Shown here one piece after another: positions 22,819 through 31,536 of a stretch of DNA of 64,000 nucleotides. Within the stretch, counting starts at the first letter, position 1, and the number at the start of each line of letters is the position of its first letter. The notes below the pieces were generated by a model. The model searched no databases. It was not told the origin of the DNA and saw only the letters and a list, made by a program, of their open reading frames with translations. Origin of the DNA: Maritimibacter sp. DP1N21-5 (GTDB taxonomy: Bacteria > Pseudomonadota > Alphaproteobacteria > Rhodobacterales > Rhodobacteraceae). A program made the translations under genes and the position numbers. Where the stretch lies: the NCBI RefSeq assembly GCF_019218295.1, contig NZ_JAHUZF010000001.1:1-64000 (forward strand), given 5' to 3'.

Positions 22819-24102
22819 ATGACCATTCACCGTATTCAGCCGGGCGACTTCACCAAGACCCCGATCGAAAAAACCGAAGACCCCGATTTCGGAACCGGGA
22901 TGATCCCGAAGGAGCGCTACACCTCGCCCGACTTCATGGCGAAGGAATGGGACCGGCTCTGGACCAAGGTCTGGCTCTGGGGCTGTGCCTCCGAGGATAT
23001 CGAGGAACCGGGCGACTATATCGTGACCTCGATCGGCAAGGAGGAGATCATCCTCACCCGTCAGCACGACGGCACGGCGCGCGGGTTCTACAACGTCTGC
23101 CAGCACCGGGGAAACCGGATCATGATGGGGCAGGGGAACGCGACGAGCTTCAAGTGCAACTATCACCATTGGGAATACCGGATCTCGGGCGAGTTCGAGA
23201 ACATCCCCGACATCGAGACCTTCCCCCAAGGCGCGCCGCCCTGCGGCGGGCTGACCGAGGTGCGGGTGGAGGAGTGGAACGGCTTCGTCTTCTTCTGTCT
23301 CGACCCCGACGGCGAGAGTTTCGATGACTTCATCCATCCGCTGAAAGAACACCTCGGGCCATATCACTTTGACCGCATGGTGAAGGTGACGGACTGGACG
23401 GTGGAGTGGAACTGCAACTGGAAGACCAGCGTGGATGCCTTCAACGAGAGCTATCACGTGCAGGGCATTCACCCGGAGCTGCTTTATTACATCGAGGACA
23501 AGTTCCTCCAGATCGACACCTACGAGAAGCACAACCGCTATCTCATCCCGTTCTCGACCATCAGCCACCGGGTGAACGAGACGACGGAGATTCCGCATTT
23601 GATCAAGCACGCGATGAAGGCGGCGGGCATGGACCCGGCGGATTTCGACGGGCGGGTGAGCGAGGTGCGGCTCGCGTTGCAGGAGTTCAAGCGCAAGAAC
23701 GGGCCCGCGATGGGGCTCGATTACTCGGACCTCAACGACGAGCAGCTCACGGACGATTATCACTACATGATCTTCCCCAATATCACGATGAACACCCATG
23801 CCGACGACCTCATGCTGTTTCGGCAGCGCCCGCATGAGACCGATCCGGACAAGATGTATTTCGATGCGCAGATGTTCAGACTCCTGAAGGCCGACGAGGA
23901 ACGGCCGCGGAAGCCCCGGAACGAGCGGTTCAAACATGGCGAACGGAGCATGGGGCTGGTTATCGACCAGGATGCCGCGAACCTGCCGGGGGTGCAGCGG
24001 GGCATGCATTCGGCGGCCTTCGAGGGGCTCTGGCTTGGCGATCAGGAGCTGCGCATCCGCCATTTCCACAAGGTGCTGATGGACTATGTTGGAGAGGACT
24101 AA
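22819..24102 (+). CDS. Rieske non-heme iron oxygenase, alpha subunit
   Basis: A 427-residue ring-hydroxylating oxygenase large subunit. The Rieske [2Fe-2S] ligands are C94, H96, C113 and H116 (CQHRG ... CNYHHW). The mononuclear iron site is E210-x2-H213-x4-H218 within NWKTSVDAFNESYHVQGIH. Full length for the family. Electron transfer would need a reductase and possibly a ferredoxin; a Rieske ferredoxin is encoded at 26172 on the other strand. The ATG at 22819 follows GGGAGGATGAG; an earlier ATG at 22814 stops after two codons. The substrate is unknown. Confidence 0.9.
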   Translation: MTIHRIQPGDFTKTPIEKTEDPDFGTGMIPKERYTSPDFMAKEWDRLWTKVWLWGCASEDIEEPGDYIVTSIGKEEIILTRQHDGTARGFYNVCQHRGNRIMMGQGNATSFKCNYHHWEYRISGEFENIPDIETFPQGAPPCGGLTEVRVEEWNGFVFFCLDPDGESFDDFIHPLKEHLGPYHFDRMVKVTDWTVEWNCNWKTSVDAFNESYHVQGIHPELLYYIEDKFLQIDTYEKHNRYLIPFSTISHRVNETTEIPHLIKHAMKAAGMDPADFDGRVSEVRLALQEFKRKNGPAMGLDYSDLNDEQLTDDYHYMIFPNITMNTHADDLMLFRQRPHETDPDKMYFDAQMFRLLKADEERPRKPRNERFKHGERSMGLVIDQDAANLPGVQRGMHSAAFEGLWLGDQELRIRHFHKVLMDYVGED

Positions 24103-24559
24103 GTCGGACGTAAGCCCCGCGCGGAAATGGGAGGATCTGGAGATCGGGGAGGAAACCCGGTCTTCGCCGCTGAGCGTGAGCGCCGAGGACATCATGGAGT
24201 TCGCGGGGCGCTATGACCCGCAATATTTCCACAACGACCCCGAGGCGGCAAAGCAGTCGCTCTTTGGCGAGTTGGTGGCGTCGGGTATTCACACCGCCGC
24301 GCTCTGGCGGATCATGGATCACGAGGTGAACGGCAACGTCGACTGGGTCTGCGGGGTGCAGTGGGACGACGTGCGCTGGCGCAAGGCGGTGCGCGCGGGC
24401 GATACGCTCACCGCCGCGTCGCGGGTCGCGTCCAAGCGTGTGTCCAACAGCCGCCCCGGCGTGGGGCTAGCCGTGCTCGACCATTGGGTGACCAATCAGG
24501 ACGGCGACGTGGTGTTTTCGTTTTCGTCCACCGATCTCGTTTACCGGCGGGCGGAATGA
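24086..24559 (+). CDS. MaoC-like (R)-enoyl-CoA hydratase
   Basis: A 157-residue hot-dog-fold MaoC-type dehydratase. The hydratase-2 motif is visible: FAGRYDPQYFHNDPEAA with the Asp and His of the catalytic dyad, followed by GELVASGIHTAALW. It would hydrate an enoyl-CoA or act as a thioester-binding partner. The start overlaps the end of the Rieske gene by 17 bases and its stop overlaps the next start (ATGA), so translation is coupled. Confidence 0.85.
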   Translation: MLERTKSDVSPARKWEDLEIGEETRSSPLSVSAEDIMEFAGRYDPQYFHNDPEAAKQSLFGELVASGIHTAALWRIMDHEVNGNVDWVCGVQWDDVRWRKAVRAGDTLTAASRVASKRVSNSRPGVGLAVLDHWVTNQDGDVVFSFSSTDLVYRRAE

Positions 24560-25299
24560 GCCGGGTCGATGTGCTCCTGATCACCGGCGGGCCGTGGCAC
24601 GACATGGACCACGCGCGGCTGGAGCTCTTGGGCTTCATGGCCGAGGTCGAGGCGCTTCGCGTGACCGTGCGCGACCGCTATGACGCGGGCGATATCGCGG
24701 CGGCGGATATGATCGTGACCTATACCTGCAATTTGATGCCGGACGCGGAGGCGCGCGCCGCGTTGCGCGGGTTTCTTCAGGCCGGCGGGCGGTGGTTCGC
24801 GCTGCATGGCACGAACAGCCGGATGGTGCTGGACGGTGATGCGCCGGTGGTCTGCCCGTCCTTGCCTGAAGCGATGCGCGACATGCTGGGGAGCCAGTTC
24901 GCCGCCCATCCGGCGCCGGGGATGTTCAAGGTCACGCCGACCGACGCCGATCACCCGCTCATTGCCGGGATCGGGCCGTTTCGGGTGGCGGACGAGCAAT
25001 ACCTTCAGCACCACGAACCGGGCAACGACGTGTTGCTCACCACCACATTCAAGGGCGAGACGCCGCTCTTTGCCGAGGCCGAGTGGCCGGAGCAGGAGCA
25101 TCAGGTGATGTATCTGCGCGACGTGGGGGCGGGGGCGGTGCTCTACCTCACGCTCGGGCATACGCGGGGGCGTTATGACATGCGGCCGCTGACCGAGGAT
25201 TACCCCTTCGTCGAGCGGGGATCATGGCCGCATCCGGTGTTTCGGCAACTTGTGCGCCGGGGCATCCGCTGGGCTGCGAAGGAAGGGATTTACGCATGA
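24556..25299 (+). CDS. ThuA-like domain protein (class I glutamine amidotransferase-like fold)
   Basis: A 247-residue ThuA-type protein (trehalose-utilization family fold). Seen: VLLITGGPWHDMDHARLEL at the start, ADMIVTYTC, GRWFALHGTN and the C-terminal LYLTLGHTRGRYD followed by PVFRQLVRRGIRWA. The biochemical role of most ThuA-like proteins is unsettled; some act in sugar or cyclitol metabolism. Overlaps both neighbours by four bases. A second ThuA-like gene lies at 36108 in the same regulon. Confidence 0.8.
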   Translation: MSRVDVLLITGGPWHDMDHARLELLGFMAEVEALRVTVRDRYDAGDIAAADMIVTYTCNLMPDAEARAALRGFLQAGGRWFALHGTNSRMVLDGDAPVVCPSLPEAMRDMLGSQFAAHPAPGMFKVTPTDADHPLIAGIGPFRVADEQYLQHHEPGNDVLLTTTFKGETPLFAEAEWPEQEHQVMYLRDVGAGAVLYLTLGHTRGRYDMRPLTEDYPFVERGSWPHPVFRQLVRRGIRWAAKEGIYA

Positions 25300-26168
25300 C
25301 ATTGATGTGGATCGAAGACGGCGCGACCGCGATGGATTGGACCATGGACGATGGCGTGCGGATCGTGGGCGAGGCCTTTGGCGATCCGTCCGCTCCCTCT
25401 GTCCTGCTGATCCATGGTGGTGGGCAGACGCGTTACGCCTGGAGCCGGGTCGCGAAACGGCTGGGCCGGGCGGGGTATTACGCGGTGGCCATCGACCTGC
25501 GCGGCCATGGCGAAAGCGACTGGGACGAGGCGCAGGACTACAGGACCGAACGCTTCGGTCAGGATACGGCGACGATTGCGCGCAGCTTTGCCGTGCCGCC
25601 GGTGCTGGTGGGCGCGTCGCTGGGCGGCAATTCCGGGATGTTCGCGGTCGGGCGGTTCGCGCCAGAAGCGTTTCGCGGGCTGGTGCTGGTCGACATCACG
25701 CCGCAGATCGACGCGAAGGGGTCCGAGAAGGTCACGGGCTTTCTGGGCGAGCGGATGGACGAAGGATTCGCGAGCTTCGAGGAGGCCGCCGCCGCGATTG
25801 CCGCCTATCTGCCGGAGCGGCGCGGGCGGGCATCGAACATCGACAGCCTTGCACGCTACCTGCGGCAAAGGCCCGACGGGCGCTATCGCTGGCACTGGGA
25901 CCCCGCGTTCATCGAAGGCCGAGCATCTTCGCGGCTCCGGCCCGAGACGGTTGCCGAGCTGAACGAGGCGCTGGCGGCGATCCGGGTGCCGGTGCTCCTG
26001 GTGCGGGGATCGAACAGCGAATTGGTGAACGACGAGAGCGTGGCAGCGTTCCTGCGGGTGAAGCCCGAGGCGCGGTTCGTCGACGTCACCGGGGCCGGGC
26101 ACATGATCGTGGGCGACCGCAATGACGTATTCGCGGAAACGCTGGACGGGTTCCTGAAAGACCTGTGA
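25296..26168 (+). CDS. Alpha/beta hydrolase
   Basis: A 290-residue alpha/beta-hydrolase. The oxyanion segment LLIHGGGQTRYAW, the nucleophile elbow GASLGG with Ser about 108, and a C-terminal His in GAGHMIVGD are all present; the acid is probably the Asp in the LVRGSNSELVNDES segment. It may cleave an ester, a C-C bond of a diketone or a thioester. Its start overlaps the ThuA stop (ATGA). Last gene of the plus operon; it converges on the Rieske ferredoxin gene with a three-base gap. Confidence 0.85.
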   Translation: MTLMWIEDGATAMDWTMDDGVRIVGEAFGDPSAPSVLLIHGGGQTRYAWSRVAKRLGRAGYYAVAIDLRGHGESDWDEAQDYRTERFGQDTATIARSFAVPPVLVGASLGGNSGMFAVGRFAPEAFRGLVLVDITPQIDAKGSEKVTGFLGERMDEGFASFEEAAAAIAAYLPERRGRASNIDSLARYLRQRPDGRYRWHWDPAFIEGRASSRLRPETVAELNEALAAIRVPVLLVRGSNSELVNDESVAAFLRVKPEARFVDVTGAGHMIVGDRNDVFAETLDGFLKDL

Positions 26169-26171
26169 GGA

Positions 26172-26498
26172 TCAGCGGGCGGGTTTGACGAGGACTCGCC
26201 TGCCTTCGACCTTGACCTCGAACTTCGGCAGGTTCGGGCAATTGGTCTTGGCCTGACCCGTGCGGAAGTTGAAGCGCGCGCCGTGGTGGGGGCAGATGAT
26301 GTCGTCGCCCTCCACGGGCCCGCCTTCGAGCTTGCCCATGCTATGGGTGCAGAAGCCGGAAAAGGCGACGATGTCGCCCGCTGCATTGCGGGCGAGCATG
26401 ACGTCCTGTGATCCGATCGAGGTGAAGAAGACGCCCTTCTGCGGCACCTGCATGGTGGAGCAGGCGTCCTTGAAGTCCTTTTCGCCGGTCGGGATCAT
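26172..26498 (-). CDS. Rieske [2Fe-2S] ferredoxin
   Basis: A 108-residue ferredoxin-type Rieske protein. Cluster ligands are C50, H52, C69 and H72 (FCTHSMG ... CPHHGARFNFRTG), with the ferredoxin-like FNFRTG ending, unlike oxygenase N-terminal domains. It probably delivers electrons to the Rieske oxygenase at 22819. The start is ATG 26498 or GTG 26501, immediately after the acyl-CoA dehydrogenase stop, so it is translated in the same operon. Confidence 0.85.
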   Translation of the reverse strand: MIPTGEKDFKDACSTMQVPQKGVFFTSIGSQDVMLARNAAGDIVAFSGFCTHSMGKLEGGPVEGDDIICPHHGARFNFRTGQAKTNCPNLPKFEVKVEGRRVLVKPAR

Positions 26499-26501
26499 CA
26501 C

Positions 26502-27665
26502 TCAGCTTGCCCGTTGGTTGAAGCGCCGCCCGACCATGGCCGAGGCGATGTTCACCTTCTGGATGTCGATGGCACCGCCGGCAATCCCCCAGCCCCAGCT
26601 GTCGCGCAGGCGCCGTTCCATCGGGTATTCCTTGGAGTAACCGTAGCCGCCCATGAGCTGCACGGCTGTGCCCGTCACCTCGCGGCTGATTTCGTTCGCG
26701 AAACATTTGGCGAGCGACGAATCGAGGATCGAGGGCATCCCGTCCTCGGCGTTCTTGGCGGCGCGGTGGATGAGCAGGCGAGCGGCTTCTACCCGCAGCT
26801 TCATCTCGGCCAGCTTGATCTGCACGCCCTGAAATTCCACGATGGGGCGGCCGAATTGCTTGCGCTCCTGCACGTAAGTCAGCACGTCATCGAGCGCGCC
26901 GGAGGCCTGACCCAGCGACATGGTGGCGTTGCCGCAGCGTTCGAGGTCGAAGGCCTCCATCAGTTTCTTGAAGCCGCCGCCGGGCACGATGATGTGGTCG
27001 AGCGGCAGTTCGATGTTGTCGAAATAGAGGTCCGAAGACGGCACGCCGCGAAAGCCCATCAGTTCTTCCTGCGGGCCGAAGGACAGGCCGGGCGTGTCCT
27101 TTTCCACATAGACCGCGCCGATGCCCTTGGCCCCCGGCACATCGTCGAACCGGCAATAGACCACATAGCCGTCGGCGTGACCGCCGCCCGAACACCAGCG
27201 TTTGGTGCCATTGAGGATCACCTTGTCCCCGACGACTTTCGCGTTGGTGCGCAGGTCGGTGAGCGCCGAGCCCGCATCGGGTTCCGACATCGACACGGCG
27301 ACGACGATTTCACCGGCACAGACGCGCGGGATGACCTTTTCGCGCAAGGATTCGGGGGCGAAGTGTTCGATGGCGCGGACCGGACCGACGCAGCTTTCAA
27401 AGACCGGGAAGGCGACGGCGGACGAGATCTTGGCAAACTCCTCGACCACCAGCAGGGCTTCGAGATTGCCAAGCCCCAAGCCGCCATACTGTTCGGCCAC
27501 ATTGATCCCGAGGAACCCCATGTCTGCGTAGCGTTTGAGCCATTCGTGCGGCACGGGTTCGCACTTTTCCTCAAGCTCCTTGGCCAGTTCCGGCAGCTGT
27601 TCCTGAGCGAAACGCCGCGCGGCCTCTTGCAGGCTTTTCTGATCTTCGGTCAGCTGGAAGTCCAT
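26502..27665 (-). CDS. Acyl-CoA dehydrogenase
   Basis: A 387-residue FAD-dependent acyl-CoA dehydrogenase. Characteristic segments are the N-terminal helical domain (LTEDQKSLQEAARRFAQEQ), GFLGINVAEQYGGLGLGNLEALLV, the middle-domain SMSEPDAGSALTDL motif, and QLMGGYGYSKEYPMERRLRDSW. It would introduce the 2,3-double bond in the pathway acyl-CoA. The ATG at 27665 has GGGAGGAG upstream; a longer frame to 27812 runs into the divergent promoter. GntR-type boxes lie just upstream. Confidence 0.9.
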   Translation of the reverse strand: MDFQLTEDQKSLQEAARRFAQEQLPELAKELEEKCEPVPHEWLKRYADMGFLGINVAEQYGGLGLGNLEALLVVEEFAKISSAVAFPVFESCVGPVRAIEHFAPESLREKVIPRVCAGEIVVAVSMSEPDAGSALTDLRTNAKVVGDKVILNGTKRWCSGGGHADGYVVYCRFDDVPGAKGIGAVYVEKDTPGLSFGPQEELMGFRGVPSSDLYFDNIELPLDHIIVPGGGFKKLMEAFDLERCGNATMSLGQASGALDDVLTYVQERKQFGRPIVEFQGVQIKLAEMKLRVEAARLLIHRAAKNAEDGMPSILDSSLAKCFANEISREVTGTAVQLMGGYGYSKEYPMERRLRDSWGWGIAGGAIDIQKVNIASAMVGRRFNQRAS

Positions 27666-27686
27666 CTGGCCACACTCCTCCCGGTC

Positions 27687-27745
27687 TGTGAATACAAAAA
27701 CAGGTCTTTTCATATACAAGAAAATCTGGGATGAGTATAGACAAT
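27687..27745. promoter_or_regulatory. GntR-type boxes in divergent promoter (acyl-CoA dehydrogenase / E1 alpha)
   Basis: Three related motifs occur in this 145-base region: TGTGAATACAAA at 27687, TTTCATATACAAG at 27708 and GTATAGACAA at 27735. They share the TAYACAR half-site with the sites near 21938, 32724 and 37764. Confidence 0.45.
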
Positions 27746-27810
27746 CGCGAGACAAGCGAAAATTTGTGCGCGTCTGCCGGGTGACGGCGGGGCCGAAATG
27801 GGAGGACGAC

Positions 27811-28776
27811 ATGCAACAGAGCCCGGAACAGATCCGGCAGGCCTATCGCCAGATGCGGCTTATCCGCGAGTTCGAGGAACGCCTGCATATCGAGAACCCC
27901 AAAGGCGAGATCGCCGGGTTCACGCATCTCTATTCCGGGCAGGAGGCGATTGCGGTCGGCGTCTGCGAGAACCTGCGCGACGGGGATTACATCATTTCGA
28001 CGCACCGCGGGCATGGGCATTGTCTGGCCAAGGGCTGCGACCCGCGCGGCATGATGCACGAAATTTACGGGCGCGCCGATGGGCTCGGCAAGGGGCGTGG
28101 CGGATCCATGCATATCGCCGACCTCGACAAGGGCATGCTGGGCGCAAACGGGATTGTCGGCGCGGGGCAACCCATCGCGGTGGGCGCGGCGCTCGCCTGC
28201 AAGGCCAAGGGCGACGGGTCGGTGTCGGTGAGTTTTACCGGCGACGGCGCGTCGAACCAGGGCACGGTGTTCGAGGCGATGAACATGGCGGTGGTGCTGA
28301 AGCTGCCGAAGGTCTTTGTGCTGGAAAACAACGGCTATTCGGAACATACCGGGGCGTCCTACGGCATCGGATCGGACCTCAAGACCCGGACCGAAGGCTT
28401 CGGTATCCCGGTCTACGAGGCCGACGGTTTCGATTACTTCTCGGTCTATGACGCGGCGCGCGAGGCGATCGAGGCGGCACGGGCAGGCAATGGTCCGGTC
28501 GCCGTGCTGGCCACGGCCACGCGGTATTTCGGCCATTTCGAGGGCGATCCGCAGAACTACCGCGCCAAGGACGAGGTGAAGAACTTCCGCGAGACCGTCG
28601 ATGCGATGAAGACCATCCGCGAGAAGGTAACAGGGGCGGGCATCTTTACCGCCGAAGAACTGGACGAGATTGACGCCGAGGTCCTCGCGCTGATCGACAG
28701 TGCCGTGGAGAGTGCCCGCAACGGGCCGGTGCCGGGCGCGGACATCATGATGTCCGACGTCTATCTGGACTATTGA
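27811..28776 (+). CDS. 2-oxoacid (acetoin/pyruvate-type) dehydrogenase E1 component, alpha subunit
   Basis: A 321-residue thiamin-diphosphate-dependent E1 alpha. The TPP motif begins with GDGASNQG at about residue 144 and ends with LENNGYSE, the standard spacing. The region YSGQEAIAVGVC and STHRGHGHCLAKG are typical of AcoA/PdhA-like proteins. Ribosome site GGGAGGA. It is followed by E1 beta and E2, with E3 at 38801 in the same regulon, so a full complex is present. Small size and lack of a regulatory loop favour an acetoin- or specialised 2-oxoacid-cleaving complex over the housekeeping pyruvate dehydrogenase; the substrate is inferred only by class. Confidence 0.85.
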   Translation: MQQSPEQIRQAYRQMRLIREFEERLHIENPKGEIAGFTHLYSGQEAIAVGVCENLRDGDYIISTHRGHGHCLAKGCDPRGMMHEIYGRADGLGKGRGGSMHIADLDKGMLGANGIVGAGQPIAVGAALACKAKGDGSVSVSFTGDGASNQGTVFEAMNMAVVLKLPKVFVLENNGYSEHTGASYGIGSDLKTRTEGFGIPVYEADGFDYFSVYDAAREAIEAARAGNGPVAVLATATRYFGHFEGDPQNYRAKDEVKNFRETVDAMKTIREKVTGAGIFTAEELDEIDAEVLALIDSAVESARNGPVPGADIMMSDVYLDY

Positions 28777-28787
28777 GGGGGGACGAC

Positions 28788-29798
28788 ATGGCACAGATGT
28801 CGATGCGCGACGCGCTCAATCAGGCGTTGCACGAGGAAATGGAACGCGATCACCGCGTGATCGTCATGGGCGAGGACGTGGCCGGTGGTTCTGGCGGCAC
28901 TTCGGGGAATATCGAGGCGGCGGGGGGCATCTTTGGCGTCACGAAAGGGCTCAAGACGAAGTTCGGCGGGGATCGCGTGATCGACACGCCGATCTCGGAA
29001 AGCGCCATCGTGGGGCTTGCGAACGGGGCCGCGCTTGCGGGCCTGCGCCCGGTGGCGGAACTGATGTTCGCGGATTTCGTCGGCGTGTCGCTTGACCAGA
29101 TCTTCAACCAGATGGCCAAGTTTCGCTACATGTTCGGCGGCAAGGCGACGACGCCTGTCGTGCTGCGCATGGCGATGGGCGCGGGGATGAATGCCGCCGC
29201 GCAACACAGCCAGACGATCTATCCGATGCTGTCGGCCATTCCGGGGCTGAAGGTCTGCGTGCCGTCCACGCCGGCGGATGCGAAAGGCATGATGAAACAG
29301 GCCATTCGCGACGACGATCCGGTGATCTTTTTCGAACACAAGGCGCTTTACTCCCGCAAGGGCGAGGTGCCGGAGGGCGAGTTTCTGACCCCCTTCGGCG
29401 AGGCGGCGTTGGTGCGCGAGGGTAAGGATGCGACGGTGGTGACGCTGGGCCGGATGGTGCCCTTTGCGATGAAGGCGGCCGAGAAGCTGGAGGCCGACGG
29501 GATCACCGTGGACCTCATCGATATGCGCACGACCTCGCCCATCGACGAGGAGACGATCCTTGAAAGTCTGTCGCAGACCGGTCGGCTCGTGGTGGTCGAT
29601 GAATCGAACCCGATCTGTTCGATTGCCTCGGAAGTGGCGTCCATCGCCGTGACCAAGGGGTTCCACGACCTGCGAGCGCCCGTGCAGAAGATCACCGCGC
29701 CGCATACGCCGGTGCCCTTCGCCCGTGAGCTTGAACGCATGTATGTGCCCAGCCCCAACGATATCGAAGCGGCGGTGCGCGCCGTGCTGGAGGTGTGA
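28788..29798 (+). CDS. 2-oxoacid (acetoin/pyruvate-type) dehydrogenase E1 component, beta subunit
   Basis: A 336-residue E1 beta subunit. Seen: MRDALNQALHEEMERDHRVIVMGEDVA, the TPP-binding side DTPISESAIVGLANGAALAGLRPV, the K/R-rich PVQKITAPHTPVPFA segment, and DLIDMRTTSPIDEETI. The ATG at 28788 is preceded by GAGGGGGGAC; the frame also allows a TTG at 28773 overlapping the E1 alpha stop, which I reject. Its stop lies two bases before the E2 start, so the three genes form one operon. Confidence 0.88.
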   Translation: MAQMSMRDALNQALHEEMERDHRVIVMGEDVAGGSGGTSGNIEAAGGIFGVTKGLKTKFGGDRVIDTPISESAIVGLANGAALAGLRPVAELMFADFVGVSLDQIFNQMAKFRYMFGGKATTPVVLRMAMGAGMNAAAQHSQTIYPMLSAIPGLKVCVPSTPADAKGMMKQAIRDDDPVIFFEHKALYSRKGEVPEGEFLTPFGEAALVREGKDATVVTLGRMVPFAMKAAEKLEADGITVDLIDMRTTSPIDEETILESLSQTGRLVVVDESNPICSIASEVASIAVTKGFHDLRAPVQKITAPHTPVPFARELERMYVPSPNDIEAAVRAVLEV

Positions 29799-29800
29799 AG

Positions 29801-31222
29801 ATGACCCAGATTACGCCGATCACACTGCCCAAATGGGGTCTTGAGATGTCCGAGGGCACGGTCACGGGCTGGCATCTGAAACCGGGGGACAGCGCCGAAA
29901 AGGGCGCGGAGCTGGTGGATGTCGAGACCGACAAGATCGTCAACTGCGTCGAGTTGGACGCGCCGGGGACCCTGCGCCGGATTTTGGTGGACGAGGGCGA
30001 GGTCGCCCCGGTCGGGGCACTCATCGCCGTCATGGCGGATGAGAGCGTCGAGGAGGCAGCGATCGACGCTTTCGTTGCGGAATTCAAGCCGGTGGATGCG
30101 AGTTTCGAGCCGTCGGAGGGCGAGGACAAACCGGCGAAAGCCGAGGCGGCGCCCACGCCGGAAGCGCCAAAGTCAGAGGTGAAAGCCACGCCGCTCGCCC
30201 GTCGCACGGCAGAGCAGTCGGGGGTCGACCTGAGTGCGGTGCAGGGATCGGGCCACAAGGGCAAGGTCATGCGCGACGATGTGGCGAAGGCCGGCTCCAG
30301 TAGCGGGGTCTCGAAGAAGTCCGCCGAAGAGGTGCGGGCTGAGAACGCGGGCGTCCATGCCAGCCCCATCGCGGTGAAATTCGCCAATGAGGTCGGCCTT
30401 GGGCTGTCCGGGCTGAAGGGCACCGGGCGCAAAGGCCGGGTCTCGCTTGGCGATGCAGAAGAGGCGGCGATTGCGGCTGGTATCTGGTCGCGTCCGGCAA
30501 AGGTCGCGCGCGGTGTCGTAGATGTGGCGGGACCGGCCTCTGGCAGCGAGCAGCCGTTCACGGGGATGCGCAAATCCATCGCCAGGGCGCTGGTGCATTC
30601 CAAGCAGACCGTGCCGCATTTCTACACCACCGTCGATCTGCGGGTCGATGCGCTCATGGATCTGCGCAAGGGCATGAACGCGGCGGGGGAGGGGGCCAAG
30701 ATCTCGGTCAACGACTTCCTCATCCGGGCCTGCGGTGTCGCGCTCGGCCAGCATCCGGGCGTGAACGTGCATGTGTCGGACGTGGGCGTGACGCTGTTCG
30801 ACAGTGCCGATGTGTCGGTCGCGGTGGCGATCGAGGGCGGGCTCATCACGCCGGTTCTGCGCGACGTGGGCAACCGGGGGCTTCGTGACATCGCTGCGGG
30901 AGCGGCCGATCTGGCCGCGCGCGCCCGGTCGCGGGAGCTGACGGCGGAGGAACTGAAGGGCGGGACCTTCACGCTCTCGAACCTCGGCATGTTCGGGGTG
31001 CGCGAGTTCGACGCGATCATAAACCCGCCGCAGGGGGCGATCCTCGCCGTCGGCGGGCCGCGTCGCGAGGCGGTCGAGCTGCCGGACGGTGGCGTGGGCT
31101 TTGCCACGATGACCTCGGCCACGCTGTCGGCGGATCACCGGGCCATCGACGGCGCGCTCGCTGCACAGTTCCTGGCCACGCTCAAGGGGCTGGTCGAGGA
31201 CCCGATGCGGCTGCTTCAGTAA
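29801..31222 (+). CDS. Dihydrolipoamide acyltransferase E2 with two E3-binding-like domains
   Basis: A 473-residue E2 core of the 2-oxoacid dehydrogenase complex. The order is a lipoyl domain (lipoyl Lys at about residue 45 in ETDKIV), an acidic Pro/Ala/Lys linker, a peripheral subunit-binding domain at about 129-161 (ATPLARRTAEQSGVDL ... GKVMRDDV), a second such domain at about 185-220 (HASPIAVKFANEVGLGL ... GRVSLGD), and the catalytic domain ending with the SADHRAIDG motif. Two subunit-binding domains in a row are unusual; E2 proteins normally have one. Confidence 0.88.
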   Translation: MTQITPITLPKWGLEMSEGTVTGWHLKPGDSAEKGAELVDVETDKIVNCVELDAPGTLRRILVDEGEVAPVGALIAVMADESVEEAAIDAFVAEFKPVDASFEPSEGEDKPAKAEAAPTPEAPKSEVKATPLARRTAEQSGVDLSAVQGSGHKGKVMRDDVAKAGSSSGVSKKSAEEVRAENAGVHASPIAVKFANEVGLGLSGLKGTGRKGRVSLGDAEEAAIAAGIWSRPAKVARGVVDVAGPASGSEQPFTGMRKSIARALVHSKQTVPHFYTTVDLRVDALMDLRKGMNAAGEGAKISVNDFLIRACGVALGQHPGVNVHVSDVGVTLFDSADVSVAVAIEGGLITPVLRDVGNRGLRDIAAGAADLAARARSRELTAEELKGGTFTLSNLGMFGVREFDAIINPPQGAILAVGGPRREAVELPDGGVGFATMTSATLSADHRAIDGALAAQFLATLKGLVEDPMRLLQ

Positions 31223-31224
31223 GG

Positions 31225-31252
31225 TTGATACCTGCGAATAGCGGTATATATT
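31225..31252 (+). promoter_or_regulatory. Sigma-70-like promoter of ccdAB
   Basis: TTGATA at 31225-31230 and TATATT at 31247-31252 with a 16-base spacer, just after the E2 stop. It is followed by a 7-bp inverted repeat, TTGGCGG at 31251 with CCGCCAA at 31276, whose loop encloses the AGGGGAG ribosome site and whose right arm touches the start codon. This may be the CcdA operator or a translation-masking hairpin. Confidence 0.55.
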
Positions 31253-31281
31253 GGCGGTAGACCTTTAGGGGAGTGCCGCCA

Positions 31282-31536
31282 ATGCCCTCTGCCGCCAAAC
31301 GCAAGACGTCGCTGTCGCTGGATGCTGTCGCCCTGGACGAAGCCAAGGCGCTCGGCCTCAATGTCTCGGCGCTCGCCGACGAGGCTTTGCGCGAGGCGGT
31401 TCGGCGGGAACAGGCCCGGCGATGGGTCGAGGAAAACGCTGAAGCTTTCGCCGCGCAGCGCAAGTGGCATGAGGAACATGGGCATCCCGCACTCGACATC
31501 ATGGCCGGTCCGGGGGCTGATACGTGGAGGAGATAA
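31282..31536 (+). CDS. ccdA: CcdA-like antitoxin
   Basis: An 84-residue CcdA-type antitoxin: a short ribbon-helix-helix N-terminus (KRKTSLSLDAVALDEAKALGL) that would bind the operator, and a C-terminal toxin-binding tail rich in Glu, Ala and Trp (RRWVEENAEAFAAQRKWHEEHG). The ATG at 31282 has AGGGGAG eight bases upstream; the GTG at 31273 is too close to it. It overlaps the toxin gene by 13 bases. It has its own promoter between the E2 gene and the regulator gene. Confidence 0.8.
   Translation: MPSAAKRKTSLSLDAVALDEAKALGLNVSALADEALREAVRREQARRWVEENAEAFAAQRKWHEEHGHPALDIMAGPGADTWRR

Noticed and set aside
22804-24195. Minus-strand open frame of 463 codons
   Set aside because: Antisense to the Rieske oxygenase gene, which has all its metal ligands.
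27811-31222. Assignment of the complex as the housekeeping pyruvate dehydrogenase or definitely as acetoin dehydrogenase
   Set aside because: Motifs support only the 2-oxoacid/acetoin class; no acetoin-specific neighbours such as acoX or acoR are present, and the context is a specialised catabolic regulon.
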